DNA of 64,000 nucleotides from Escherichia coli. GTDB taxonomy: Bacteria > Pseudomonadota > Gammaproteobacteria > Enterobacterales > Enterobacteriaceae. Below, piece by piece: positions 56,530 through 64,000 of this stretch (positions are counted from its first letter, which is position 1; the number at the start of each line of letters is the position of its first letter). The notes beneath the pieces were generated by a model that saw only the letters and a program-made list of their open reading frames with translations, ran no database searches and was not told the DNA's origin. Where the stretch lies: contig CP089930.1 in assembly GCA_021307345.1 (NCBI GenBank), positions 2,480,001-2,544,000 on the forward strand, read 5' to 3'. The position numbers and the translations under genes are program-made.

Positions 56530-57231
56530 CTAGACAGGTAAATCTATCAGTAAAGCGCGCAGCGGGGAATCAGCAACCAGCGTAATGTTAGCCTCGTCAC
56601 GAATAAATGCACCATCACCGCAGGTCAGTGCCGCTTTCTCTTCATGATGCGTAATCGCATGAAATTGGCCGTGAATCGATTGTAAATAGGCGCGCGGGCC
56701 GTGAAGTTGAAAGTTCGCACTTTCGCCCTTAGCGAGCACAATATGATGCAACCACACTTGCTGGCGCAGTTGCAGGCTACCCTCTGTGCCATCGGGCGAG
56801 GCGATTAATTGCTGCTTGCCCATATTAAGCGCCAGTTTTTGAATCAGCGGATTCTCTCGCTGCGGGCAGGCATCCAGCCAAAGCTGCATCCGCGTTAACG
56901 GTTTGTCTTTGCTAATGTTATGTTCGCTATAACTCACGCCCGGCTGAGTAGAAAGCAATAAGGCTTCACCGGCGCTGGCCTGAACATGATTGCCTTCACT
57001 GTCGCGGTATTCTGCTTCTCCATCCAGAATCACATTCAAAATATCGACTTTTGGATAGGTTCGTGGCTGAAAGGCGGCTCCTGGAGCCAGCACTTCCTGA
57101 TTGAGCACGCGCAGGGAGGCGTAGCCTAACAATTTAGGGTCGAAGTAGTGTCCAAAGGAAAAAGTATACCGGGCCTGTAACCATCCGTAGTCTGCTTGTC
57201 CACACTGCCTGGCAGTTCGGGTAGTAATCAT
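56530..57231 (-). CDS. yhaK: Pirin-like bicupin YhaK
   Basis: A 233-residue protein of the pirin-like family, with a first cupin domain showing SFGHYFDPKLLGYASLRVLN and a divergent second one. The E. coli protein has been proposed as a redox sensor without a metal site. It is divergent from yhaJ, with a 104-bp gap. Confidence 0.92.
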   Translation of the reverse strand: MITTRTARQCGQADYGWLQARYTFSFGHYFDPKLLGYASLRVLNQEVLAPGAAFQPRTYPKVDILNVILDGEAEYRDSEGNHVQASAGEALLLSTQPGVSYSEHNISKDKPLTRMQLWLDACPQRENPLIQKLALNMGKQQLIASPDGTEGSLQLRQQVWLHHIVLAKGESANFQLHGPRAYLQSIHGQFHAITHHEEKAALTCGDGAFIRDEANITLVADSPLRALLIDLPV

Positions 57232-57335
57232 AATTATTGACCTCTCTTTACTTCCTTTTATGGTAAGGGGCTGGACGCTACATTGTTAGCCAGATATTCT
57301 GCCCGGTATGTTCAAATTTCCTGAATGAGAACGAC

Positions 57336-58232
57336 ATGGCCAAAGAAAGGGCATTAACGCTGGAAGCACTGCGTGTTATGGACGCGATCGATCGCCGTGG
57401 CAGTTTTGCGGCGGCGGCAGATGAGCTGGGACGCGTGCCTTCTGCGCTTAGCTACACCATGCAAAAACTGGAAGAAGAGCTGGATGTGGTACTGTTTGAC
57501 CGCTCTGGCCATCGCACCAAATTCACCAATGTCGGGCGTATGTTGCTGGAGCGAGGACGCGTTCTGCTGGAAGCGGCAGATAAACTGACTACTGATGCGG
57601 AAGCCCTCGCGCGCGGTTGGGAAACGCATCTCACCATTGTGACCGAGGCGCTGGTGCCGACGGCTGCCTTTTTCCCTTTGATCGACAAACTGGCGGTGAA
57701 AGCCAATACCCAACTGGCAATTATCACCGAAGTGCTGGCGGGCGCGTGGGAGCGGCTGGAGCAGGGGCGAGCAGATATAGTTATCGCGCCGGATATGCAT
57801 TTTCGTTCCTCGTCGGAGATCAACTCGCGCAAGCTCTATACCTTAATGAACGTCTACGTTGCCGCGCCGGATCACCCGATTCACCAGGAGCCGGAACCGC
57901 TTTCTGAGGTGACGCGCGTGAAATATCGCGGAATTGCGGTTGCGGATACCGCTCGTGAGCGTCCGGTATTGACGGTGCAGTTGCTGGACAAACAGCCGCG
58001 CTTAACGGTCAGCACCATTGAAGATAAACGCCAGGCGTTACTGGCGGGGCTGGGTGTCGCAACTATGCCGTATCCGATGGTGGAAAAAGATATTGCTGAA
58101 GGACGGCTACGTGTCGTTAGCCCGGAATCGACCAGCGAGATCGATATTATTATGGCCTGGCGTCGCGACAGTATGGGAGAAGCAAAATCCTGGTGTTTGC
58201 GGGAAATTCCAAAGTTGTTCGCCGGAAAATAA
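57336..58232 (+). CDS. yhaJ: LysR-type regulator YhaJ
   Basis: A 298-residue transcription factor with an N-terminal helix-turn-helix (RRGSFAAAADELGRVPSAL, about 19-37). In pathogenic E. coli it activates type III secretion and fimbrial genes, and in K-12 it responds to nitroaromatics by driving yqjF. yqjF lies about 2 kb away here. It is divergent from yhaK. Confidence 0.93.
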   Translation: MAKERALTLEALRVMDAIDRRGSFAAAADELGRVPSALSYTMQKLEEELDVVLFDRSGHRTKFTNVGRMLLERGRVLLEAADKLTTDAEALARGWETHLTIVTEALVPTAAFFPLIDKLAVKANTQLAIITEVLAGAWERLEQGRADIVIAPDMHFRSSSEINSRKLYTLMNVYVAAPDHPIHQEPEPLSEVTRVKYRGIAVADTARERPVLTVQLLDKQPRLTVSTIEDKRQALLAGLGVATMPYPMVEKDIAEGRLRVVSPESTSEIDIIMAWRRDSMGEAKSWCLREIPKLFAGK

Positions 58233-58235
58233 ACG

Positions 58236-58263
58236 ATTAAGCACCTTTCACAAGGTGCTTAAT
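58236..58263. terminator. Bidirectional terminator between yhaJ and yhaH
   Basis: A perfect 12-bp stem ATTAAGCACCTT / AAGGTGCTTAAT with a TCAC loop and T/A-rich flanks, right between convergent stops. Confidence 0.8.
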
Positions 58264-58265
58264 TA

Positions 58266-58634
58266 TTATTCCTGTTCCAGTTTCGGGTCTGGCCCAAAGC
58301 GGTTTTCACCCGGTGTACCCGCCTGGCAGTTAAAGACGATGATAATCAGCCAGCCGATAAACGGGATTAAGAACAGCAGTACCCACCACGCCGAGCGGTC
58401 GGTGTCGTGCAGGCGGCGGAACTGAACTGCCCACCACGGTAAAAACACCAGAATGCCATAGATTGTCGTCAGGATGCCTTCGCCACCGGCGCGTTGCCAG
58501 CCTAACATTTTATCCAGTAGTCCCAGCACGAACGTAAAGATGATGTTGACCAGAATAAACATCCAGTACTCTTTGCGCCGCGCACGACCCCGAAATCCGA
58601 CATAATTTTTTAGTACTTTCAGATACCAGTCCAT
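58266..58634 (-). CDS. yhaH: DUF805 inner-membrane protein YhaH
   Basis: A 122-residue DUF805 protein with three to four hydrophobic helices and the family motifs YVGFRGRARRKEYWMF and RRLHDTDRSAWW. It resembles YhaH more than YhaI by its MDWYLKVLKNYVGF start. I chose ATG 58634; seven more codons are possible upstream. The function is unknown. Confidence 0.87.
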   Translation of the reverse strand: MDWYLKVLKNYVGFRGRARRKEYWMFILVNIIFTFVLGLLDKMLGWQRAGGEGILTTIYGILVFLPWWAVQFRRLHDTDRSAWWVLLFLIPFIGWLIIIVFNCQAGTPGENRFGPDPKLEQE

Positions 58635-58773
58635 TTTTGCCTCAATTTTGCTCAATCACTTGTTTTTAAAGCAGCAAATTAAGAATAGACATGAATGAAA
58701 TGGCAGTAAATATCACTATGATGAATTAATAAGGCGCAATGAACGGAACTTCAGACTGATGGCAAGCGCAAAA

Positions 58774-58875
58774 TCGCCAGATGCGCTACGCTTATCTGGC
58801 CTGTGAGTTCTCTGCAATGTATTGAATGTACAATATTTTTAGGTCAAATAAGCCGTTCAAGCCGCATCCGACATG
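58774..58875. repeat. Degenerate BIME between yqjG and yhaH
   Basis: Two diverged REP-like arms: CGCCAGATGCGCTACGCTTA and GGTCAAATAAGCCGTTCAAG with GCATCCGAC. They fill most of the 292-bp gap. A small hairpin (GGCACC / GGGTGCC, about 58904-58920) follows. I see no gene in this gap. Confidence 0.65.
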
Positions 58876-58926
58876 AACAACACGCACTTAGCTAGCAATC
58901 AGAGGCACCACGAAGGGTGCCTTTGT

Positions 58927-59913
58927 CTAGCCGAAGCGAACGTCCCGCCCGTGCGGTTCATCAAGATCCTGCCACGGACCAATCGAAATAATCCCCGTAG
59001 GGTTGATGGTCTTATGGCTGCGGAAGTAGTGATTACGGATGTGATCAAAATTGACAGTTTCGGCAATCCCCGGCATCTGGTAGATATCGCGCAGGAAGCC
59101 GTACAGATTCAGGTAATCGCTGATGCGGTGCTTATCACATTTGAAGTGGGTGACATACACCGGATCAAAACGCACCAGCGTGGTCCACAGGCGAATATCA
59201 GCTTCGGTTAACTGGTTACCGGTCAGATAGCGATGCTGACCTAAGATCTGCTCCAGTCGCGCCAGCGATTCAAACACTTTCACCACCGCCTCGTCGTAGG
59301 CTTCCTGGCTGGTAGCAAAACCGGCTTTATACACGCCATTGTTGACGGTGTCGTAAATCCAGCCGTTAAGTTCGTCAATTTTAGTTTGCAGCGCAGGAGG
59401 ATAATAATCTCCCGCTTTCGCGCCCAGTGCATCAAACGCGGTATTGAACATGCGGATGATTTCCGCCGATTCGTTGCTGACAATGGTGTGGTTCTTTTTG
59501 TCCCATAGCACGGGAACAGTGACACGTCCGCTATAGTGTGGATCGGCGTGGAGATAAAGCTGATACAGAAACTCATGTTGATAGAGCGTATCACCGGTTG
59601 CACCCGGAAAACTGTCATCGAAGGTCCAGCCGTTTTCCAGCATCAGCGGATTCACCACGGAAACGGAGATAAACGGTTCCAGACCTTTGAGTTTACGCAT
59701 AATCAGCGTGCGGTGCGCCCACGGGCAGGCGAGTGAAACATAGAGATGGTAGCGATCTTTTTCTGCGGCAAAACCGCCTTTGCCGGTAGGTCCTGGTGCG
59801 CCGTCAGCGGTGAGCCAGTTACGAAATGCGGAAGCTGAACGTTGAAATTTACCGCCGGTGGATTTGGTGTCGTACCAGGTGTCATGCCAGACGCCGTCAA
59901 TCAGTTGACCCAT
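58927..59913 (-). CDS. yqjG: Glutathionyl-hydroquinone reductase YqjG
   Basis: Xi-class glutathione transferase that reduces glutathionyl-hydroquinones. It is 328 residues. The catalytic Cys63 is in ACPWAHRT, in a thioredoxin-like domain; a C-terminal helical domain follows with LTEADIRLWTTLVRFDPVY. I chose ATG 59913 (MGQLIDGVW) with GGAGAG upstream. Confidence 0.96.
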   Translation of the reverse strand: MGQLIDGVWHDTWYDTKSTGGKFQRSASAFRNWLTADGAPGPTGKGGFAAEKDRYHLYVSLACPWAHRTLIMRKLKGLEPFISVSVVNPLMLENGWTFDDSFPGATGDTLYQHEFLYQLYLHADPHYSGRVTVPVLWDKKNHTIVSNESAEIIRMFNTAFDALGAKAGDYYPPALQTKIDELNGWIYDTVNNGVYKAGFATSQEAYDEAVVKVFESLARLEQILGQHRYLTGNQLTEADIRLWTTLVRFDPVYVTHFKCDKHRISDYLNLYGFLRDIYQMPGIAETVNFDHIRNHYFRSHKTINPTGIISIGPWQDLDEPHGRDVRFG

Positions 59914-59933
59914 TTTTCTCTCCTCCAATAGCA

Positions 59934-59961
59934 AAAACGAGGAGTGTTTCTCCTCGTTTCA
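59934..59961 (-). terminator. yqjF terminator
   Basis: On the minus strand, AACGAGGAG and CTCCTCGTT stem followed by a T run, between yqjF and yqjG. Confidence 0.75.
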
Positions 59962-59990
59962 GATTGCTGGCAAAGTGCACATTTTTGATT

Positions 59991-60023
59991 GTCGGATGCG
60001 ATGCTTACGCATCTTATCCGACC
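59991..60023. repeat. Single REP unit between yqjF and yqjG
   Basis: GTCGGATGCGATGCTTACGC then ATCTTATCCGAC; one palindromic REP downstream of yqjF. Confidence 0.8.
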
Positions 60024-60051
60024 AACAAATATCGTTAAGTATAGTCTCTGC

Positions 60052-60444
60052 TTACCACTTTTTATTCAGCAGGCGGTCGATGCTGAATGCGCCCGGCCCC
60101 GTAATTGCCAGCAGCAGGAATCCGCCAGAAATGGTCAGGTTTTTCATAAACATCAGCGAGTTCATGCCCTCTGCAAAATTGCTGTGAAATAAAAACGCAG
60201 TCAGCAGTGTAAAGCCAGCGGTAAACAGCGCCGTGGTACGAGTCAGGAAACCAAACAGAATTGCCAGACCACCGCCAAACTCAAGCAAAATCACCAGCGG
60301 CAGCATAAAGCCGGGGACGCCCATTGCTTCCATATATTGTTGCGTACCCGCGTAGCCTGTAATTTTTCCCCAGCCTGCCGTAATAAACAGAATCGGCATT
60401 AAAATACGCGCTACCAGTACACCAATATCTTCTAATTTTTTCAT
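60052..60444 (-). CDS. yqjF: DoxX-family membrane protein YqjF
   Basis: A 130-residue inner-membrane protein with four hydrophobic helices and the DoxX features RILMPILFITAGWGKI and LEFGGGLAILFGF. Its promoter responds to 2,4-dinitrotoluene degradation products through YhaJ in K-12. ATG 60444 follows an AAGATG-adjacent AGAGTAAG site; the frame runs 30 codons further without support. Confidence 0.92.
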   Translation of the reverse strand: MKKLEDIGVLVARILMPILFITAGWGKITGYAGTQQYMEAMGVPGFMLPLVILLEFGGGLAILFGFLTRTTALFTAGFTLLTAFLFHSNFAEGMNSLMFMKNLTISGGFLLLAITGPGAFSIDRLLNKKW

Positions 60445-60629
60445 CTTACTCTCCACTGCGCCGCTCAGGCTGCTGATTGTTTTTTTGTGCATTGACGCGG
60501 TATTAGCGTCGTTGCTGTCGATGGAGAGAAGCATAAACGTAGTGAATGGTGATTGTTAGCAAGGAAAACTGTCAAATTTTTTCAAAAATTTTGAGGGATA
60601 AGGCCGGAATGGCTCCGGCCAGAAAGACG

Positions 60630-60929
60630 TTAACCGCGCAGCTGTTGCTGTTTGAGGGTGGTTTTAACCAGACGCCAGGCACTCCATACGCCAAAACCGC
60701 GCCTGGCCCAGCGAACCAGCATATTCGGATGGCGAATTGTCCAGATAGCCATCACGCTACTGCCAACCAGCGCCCAGGAGCGCAGACTCAACAGTATATT
60801 CCAGCGACGATCGTAAGCGCCTGTTGCTTCCAGCCAGTCTCGACGACTGGCGGAAAGATCCAGCCGTTGTTGCTGGATCTGGCTAAGTAGTTGTGCCTTG
60901 CGGCGTTCACGTTCGACTTTACCGCTCAC
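60630..60929 (-). CDS. yqjK: YqjK-family protein
   Basis: A 99-residue protein starting at GTG 60929 (MSGKVERERRKAQLL) that overlaps the end of yqjE by 11 bp. It has a charged N-terminus, one hydrophobic segment (LRSWALVGSSVMAIWTI) and a basic C-terminus. It belongs to the yqjCDEK stationary-phase operon. The exact function is unknown. Confidence 0.88.
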   Translation of the reverse strand: MSGKVERERRKAQLLSQIQQQRLDLSASRRDWLEATGAYDRRWNILLSLRSWALVGSSVMAIWTIRHPNMLVRWARRGFGVWSAWRLVKTTLKQQQLRG

Positions 60930-61323
60930 GGGACTCCTCCTCGAGCAGTTGCCGATCGTTCGCCAGTTCATGGCGCGTGTGGCGCAACAGTGTCGATTTC
61001 CGTGACTTGCGTAACGTCCAGATACCGCCAATCAGTGCCAGTAGCAGCAACACCACGGTGGTGGCAATCATCGCATTCAGGCGATATTGCGGATCAACCG
61101 CCCAGATAATCAGCACCATCAGGCTCATAAGACCAAATGCAGCGAAAAGCATCGTCAGGCCCAGCATCAGTAACAGTTGAAAGAGATTGGCTTTTTCCTC
61201 TTCCAGCTCCACCACCGCCAGCCGCAGACGTGTCTCCACCATTTCGACCATGATGGTGACTATTCGCTGCCCGATGCCCAGAACGCTTTTACCGGGCCCT
61301 TGCGCGTGATGAGTGTCCGCCAT
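60919..61323 (-). CDS. yqjE: Phage-holin-like membrane protein YqjE
   Basis: A 134-residue inner-membrane protein with two hydrophobic helices in the middle (LLLMLGLTMLFAAFGLMSLM and TTVVLLLLALIGGIWTL) and charged ends. It is thought to work with YqjD at the membrane. It starts 2 bp after yqjD and overlaps yqjK. Confidence 0.9.
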   Translation of the reverse strand: MADTHHAQGPGKSVLGIGQRIVTIMVEMVETRLRLAVVELEEEKANLFQLLLMLGLTMLFAAFGLMSLMVLIIWAVDPQYRLNAMIATTVVLLLLALIGGIWTLRKSRKSTLLRHTRHELANDRQLLEEESRER

Positions 61324-61325
61324 AA

Positions 61326-61631
61326 TTAACGACGCGACAGCAGAACGCCGAGCACTACACCGATTACAGCGCCAATGCCCACACCCGTCCACGGATTTTC
61401 ACGCACGTACTCATCGGCACGCGCCGCCGCTTCACGAGTCTGTTTGGCAATTGCCTCGCCAGTTTCACCCAGGCGATAGCGGCTCTGTTTTAGCGCCTGC
61501 TCTGCTTTACTACGAATCTTACTCAACTCTTCTTTCGACTTATCTCCTGAGGCGCTTAGTACTTCTTCCAGCGTATCAGACAGGGATTTCAACTCTGCAC
61601 GCAAATGTTCCGTAGTGTGTTCTTTCGACAT
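61326..61631 (-). CDS. yqjD: Membrane-anchored ribosome-binding protein YqjD
   Basis: A 101-residue tail-anchored inner-membrane protein of the DUF883/ElaB family. It inhibits growth in stationary phase by binding ribosomes. The N-terminal part is a charged helix, and the C-terminal anchor is GVGIGAVIGVVLGVLLSRR preceded by ENPW. RpoS controls it in E. coli. Confidence 0.94.
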   Translation of the reverse strand: MSKEHTTEHLRAELKSLSDTLEEVLSASGDKSKEELSKIRSKAEQALKQSRYRLGETGEAIAKQTREAAARADEYVRENPWTGVGIGAVIGVVLGVLLSRR

Positions 61632-61668
61632 AGTTTTCTCCAGGTGAGTAAGTAATGACTATTGTGAA

Positions 61669-62037
61669 TTAGTAGTCGCGCGCTTCCAGCTTTTTCAGCT
61701 CTTCCTGCGCTTCTGCCAGTTTCCGTTCGCGTTTGGCAATCTTGTCCGCATCGCCTTTTTGCTTCGCCTCGGCTAAATCTTGCTTGCGTTCCGCCACCTC
61801 ATCTTTCTGCTTAGCGATTTTTTTCTGATGATCGGCGCGAAGCTGGCTATCTGAACAGTTGGCCCGGACTTCACTCAGGGCTTTATTCAGACCGTCAATA
61901 CGATTCTGGTTTTGGTGTTTTTCGGCATAGCTGATCTCCTTAAGGATATTTTGCTCCTTTTCCTGACACAGGGTAGTGGCATAACTACCGGCACTAAGAG
62001 CAAAAAGAGAAACAGCTAAAGCAATGCGGTATTTCAT
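61669..62037 (-). CDS. yqjC: Periplasmic DUF1090 protein YqjC
   Basis: A 122-residue secreted protein with a Sec signal peptide (to about residue 20, SAGSYA) and a mature coiled coil rich in Lys, Glu and Gln; two cysteines (CQEKEQ, NCSDSQ) could form a disulfide. I chose ATG 62037. The function is unknown. It leads the yqjCDEK cluster. Confidence 0.92.
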   Translation of the reverse strand: MKYRIALAVSLFALSAGSYATTLCQEKEQNILKEISYAEKHQNQNRIDGLNKALSEVRANCSDSQLRADHQKKIAKQKDEVAERKQDLAEAKQKGDADKIAKRERKLAEAQEELKKLEARDY

Positions 62038-62183
62038 TCTTGAACCTTCCATTGTGACTCGAACCTATTACAAAGGAACGATTGTCCAGACAACGAAGCG
62101 GTAGTGTTAACCACCGCCTCATTAATCATAGACAGTAACGGTGAAATCACCAAAGTGAGTGATATGTTTCGGATAACAGGAAG

Positions 62184-62567
62184 TTATCCGAAGCGATGAG
62201 AATTATCCCGCAGCCGGGTCAGCCACTGCATGGCCTGACTGTTATCGTCCTGCTGCGCAATGATGTAGCCATGGGGCAATGTTCTGTCGAGGACTGCTTT
62301 TGCGGCGGCACTCTGGTCGCTGGAGTCAAACGTAATTAACAGAGTGTCGTTCTTGGGGGTAATGCTTTTGAAAGGAATGCCGTGAGCGTCAAGGTGATGC
62401 CAGATGGAAAAACCGTCTGGCATCGTCATGCCTTGATGAACGGCACGGATCGCCAGCGTTGAATCTTGCTGACGAACCGCAGACCAGGCCAGCAACAGCG
62501 TGCCGACCAGCAATAAAGCAGCGCCGAACCAGACTAGCTGGCGAAGCGACATGCGAGGTATTTGCAT
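62184..62567 (-). CDS. mzrA: EnvZ modulator MzrA
   Basis: A 127-residue inner-membrane protein with one N-terminal helix (VWFGAALLLVGTLLLAW) and a periplasmic domain. It binds EnvZ and links the Cpx response to EnvZ/OmpR. It starts 3 bp after the yqjA stop, and the pair is known to be CpxR-activated; I saw no clean CpxR box upstream of yqjA. Confidence 0.94.
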   Translation of the reverse strand: MQIPRMSLRQLVWFGAALLLVGTLLLAWSAVRQQDSTLAIRAVHQGMTMPDGFSIWHHLDAHGIPFKSITPKNDTLLITFDSSDQSAAAKAVLDRTLPHGYIIAQQDDNSQAMQWLTRLRDNSHRFG

Positions 62568-62570
62568 CCT

Positions 62571-63233
62571 TTACCCCCGATTTCCATATTTCTTTTTCCA
62601 TAACACGACCAGAGAACCTGCCAGGCCAAATACCAGCAGTACCACCGGGAGCAGCATCAGGCATGACATTAGCTGATCCTCGTACTTCAAAAATACCGGC
62701 GTTTTGCCGAGCATGTAACCCAGGGTTGTCAGGATCAACACCCACAACAAACCGCTCATCCAGTTGAAGAACTGAAAGCGTGCGTTATTCAGCCCTGATA
62801 ACCCGGCAATGGTCGGCAGCAGTGTTCTGACAAACGCAATAAAGCGACCAATTAATAGCGCCGATAAACCGTGTTTGTGAAAAAGATGGTGTGCGCGTTG
62901 GTGATAGTGCGCGGGTAAATGGGAAAGCCAGTTTTGCACAGTGCGGGTATTGCCCAGCCATCGCCCCTGTATGTAACTGACCCAGCAGCCAAGGCTGGCG
63001 GCTACGGTCAATAGCAAAATCGTTTGTGGATAACCCATCGCGCCTTTAGCAATCAATACGCCGACCAACACCAGTAAGCTGTCGCCCGGTAAAAAGGCTG
63101 CCGGAAGCAAGCCGTTTTCAAGGAACAAAATTACAAACAAGACAAAATACAACATGCCAATCATCGACGGATTGGCCAGCGTTTCAAAATCCTGCGCCCA
63201 CAGGGCCTGCAGTAATTGGGTCAAAAGTTCCAT
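62571..63233 (-). CDS. yqjA: DedA-family membrane protein YqjA
   Basis: A 220-residue inner-membrane protein of the DedA family, linked to osmosensing proton-dependent transport and alkaline tolerance. It shows the family motifs [16 protein letters not shown] and [17 protein letters not shown], with conserved acidic and arginine residues in membrane-embedded loops. It is upstream of mzrA in the same operon. Confidence 0.95.
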   Translation of the reverse strand: MELLTQLLQALWAQDFETLANPSMIGMLYFVLFVILFLENGLLPAAFLPGDSLLVLVGVLIAKGAMGYPQTILLLTVAASLGCWVSYIQGRWLGNTRTVQNWLSHLPAHYHQRAHHLFHKHGLSALLIGRFIAFVRTLLPTIAGLSGLNNARFQFFNWMSGLLWVLILTTLGYMLGKTPVFLKYEDQLMSCLMLLPVVLLVFGLAGSLVVLWKKKYGNRG

Positions 63234-63576
63234 TCATTATTCCTGGTGAATCGGTTAACGCCACGCCGGTTTTAAATGATGCACTCCCGCCAGATTATTG
63301 CTGTTTTTGTATGGATTGCGGGTCGGAGCACCAACACGGCCTGAACTATTCCCTGTTAAAACGTGAGATAAGAAAACATTTAATAGCATAAATTCAAATT
63401 GAATCTAATTGTAACAAAGGTCAACGTTGTTCGTTATCAAAATTACATGTCCGTGGAGTCTGATTTTGCTGATTGCAGGGGAGGGTGGCGAGAGGATTTA
63501 CACAGGCTGACACTTTATACTTTTTGCTTACTGACAAAGCGTACAGGCGCGTTGTAGCGCCTGCCCGATGGGAATT
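63234..63576. other. yqjA-exuR intergenic region
   Basis: 343 bp without a gene. It must hold the yqjA promoter. A CAGGCGC / GCGCCTG hairpin at 63544-63563 lies just past the exuR stop and could end exuR transcription, although its T run is weak. Nothing else stands out. Confidence 0.5.
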
Positions 63577-64000
63577 TCATTTGCTGCCGCTGGCGGCCGT
63601 ATCCAGATGCACAACCGGGTTTTCTGCGAACAGGTAACGGTCGGCGTTGAACTCGAAATCGTCGCTGGTTTCGTTAAATAACATTATCTTGGTGTTTTCC
63701 AGATGCTGCCACATTGCCAGCTTAGCGGCATGGGGATCTTTGCGAATTAACGCCTTAAGGATCTGATCGTGGTCATCACACCAGTTATCGACGGTACGGG
63801 AATCAATGTGTTCGTGGAGTTTTTTCCAGTACGGGTTATGGCTACGCTGGGTCCACATCTTCTCAACGATGGCTGCCAGGGCTGAGTTCTGCGTCGCCAG
63901 GGCAACCTGAATATGGAACTGCAAATCCCACTCGGAATCGCGGAAGCATTGTTCGCCGCGAGCCTGCTCCTGGATGGCCATCAATTTCATGATGTCCTGT
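63577..64000 (-). CDS. exuR: Hexuronate regulon repressor ExuR, C-terminal part
   Basis: GntR-family (FadR subgroup) repressor of galacturonate/glucuronate genes. About 140 of 258 residues are present; the gene continues past the right edge. The visible part is the helical ligand-binding domain with [14 protein letters not shown] and [18 protein letters not shown], where histidines are typical metal/ligand residues. Confidence 0.95.
   Translation of the reverse strand, partial: QDIMKLMAIQEQARGEQCFRDSEWDLQFHIQVALATQNSALAAIVEKMWTQRSHNPYWKKLHEHIDSRTVDNWCDDHDQILKALIRKDPHAAKLAMWQHLENTKIMLFNETSDDFEFNADRYLFAENPVVHLDTAASGSK

Overview
The window is chromosomal DNA from an enterobacterium of the Escherichia coli/Shigella group. 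Gene order and protein sequences follow the E. coli argG-to-exuR segment almost throughout, and E. coli-type REP/BIME repeats sit between genes. It is not K-12 itself. The sugar operon has an uninterrupted agaWEF, several accessory genes that K-12 carries are absent (yraHIJK, agaA, garP, yhaBC, one DUF805 gene), and many proteins carry scattered substitutions. Comparisons with K-12 are from memory of that genome, not from an alignment.

Layout. 1-13,145 is information processing: the 5' end of argG (minus), the initiator tRNA metY, then rimP-nusA-infB-rbfA-truB-rpsO-pnp-nlpI-yrbN-deaD, all plus strand. 13,170-26,610 holds mtr, yhbW, the O2-independent ubiquinone genes ubiV-ubiU / ubiT, a run of small yhb/yra genes, the envelope genes dolP, diaA, yraN and lpoA, and rsmI. 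26,650-37,250 is the N-acetylgalactosamine/galactosamine (aga) cluster: two mannose-family PTS permeases (AgaVWEF, AgaBCD), tagatose-bisphosphate aldolase (KbaY/KbaZ), AgaS, AgaI and the repressor AgaR. agaA, expected between agaF and agaS, is missing and a BIME lies in the gap.

37,300-43,300 contains the PrlF-YhaV toxin-antitoxin pair and the galactarate pathway garD / garL-garR-garK. The transporter gene garP is deleted except for about its last ten codons. 43,336-43,712 is rnpB. 43,900-53,260 is tdcR (probable) and tdcABCDEFG for anaerobic threonine/serine breakdown, followed by cyuP-cyuA for cysteine. 56,200-64,000 has yhaL, yhaK, yhaJ, one DUF805 gene, yqjG, yqjF, yqjK-E-D-C, mzrA, yqjA and the 3' part of exuR.

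I found no prophage, insertion sequence, CRISPR array or clearly new gene system. The most informative observations are lineage differences: the garP scar, the loss of agaA, a metY allele with G at position 46, paired base changes in a helix of RNase P RNA, and a general pattern of accessory gene absence at intergenic junctions.
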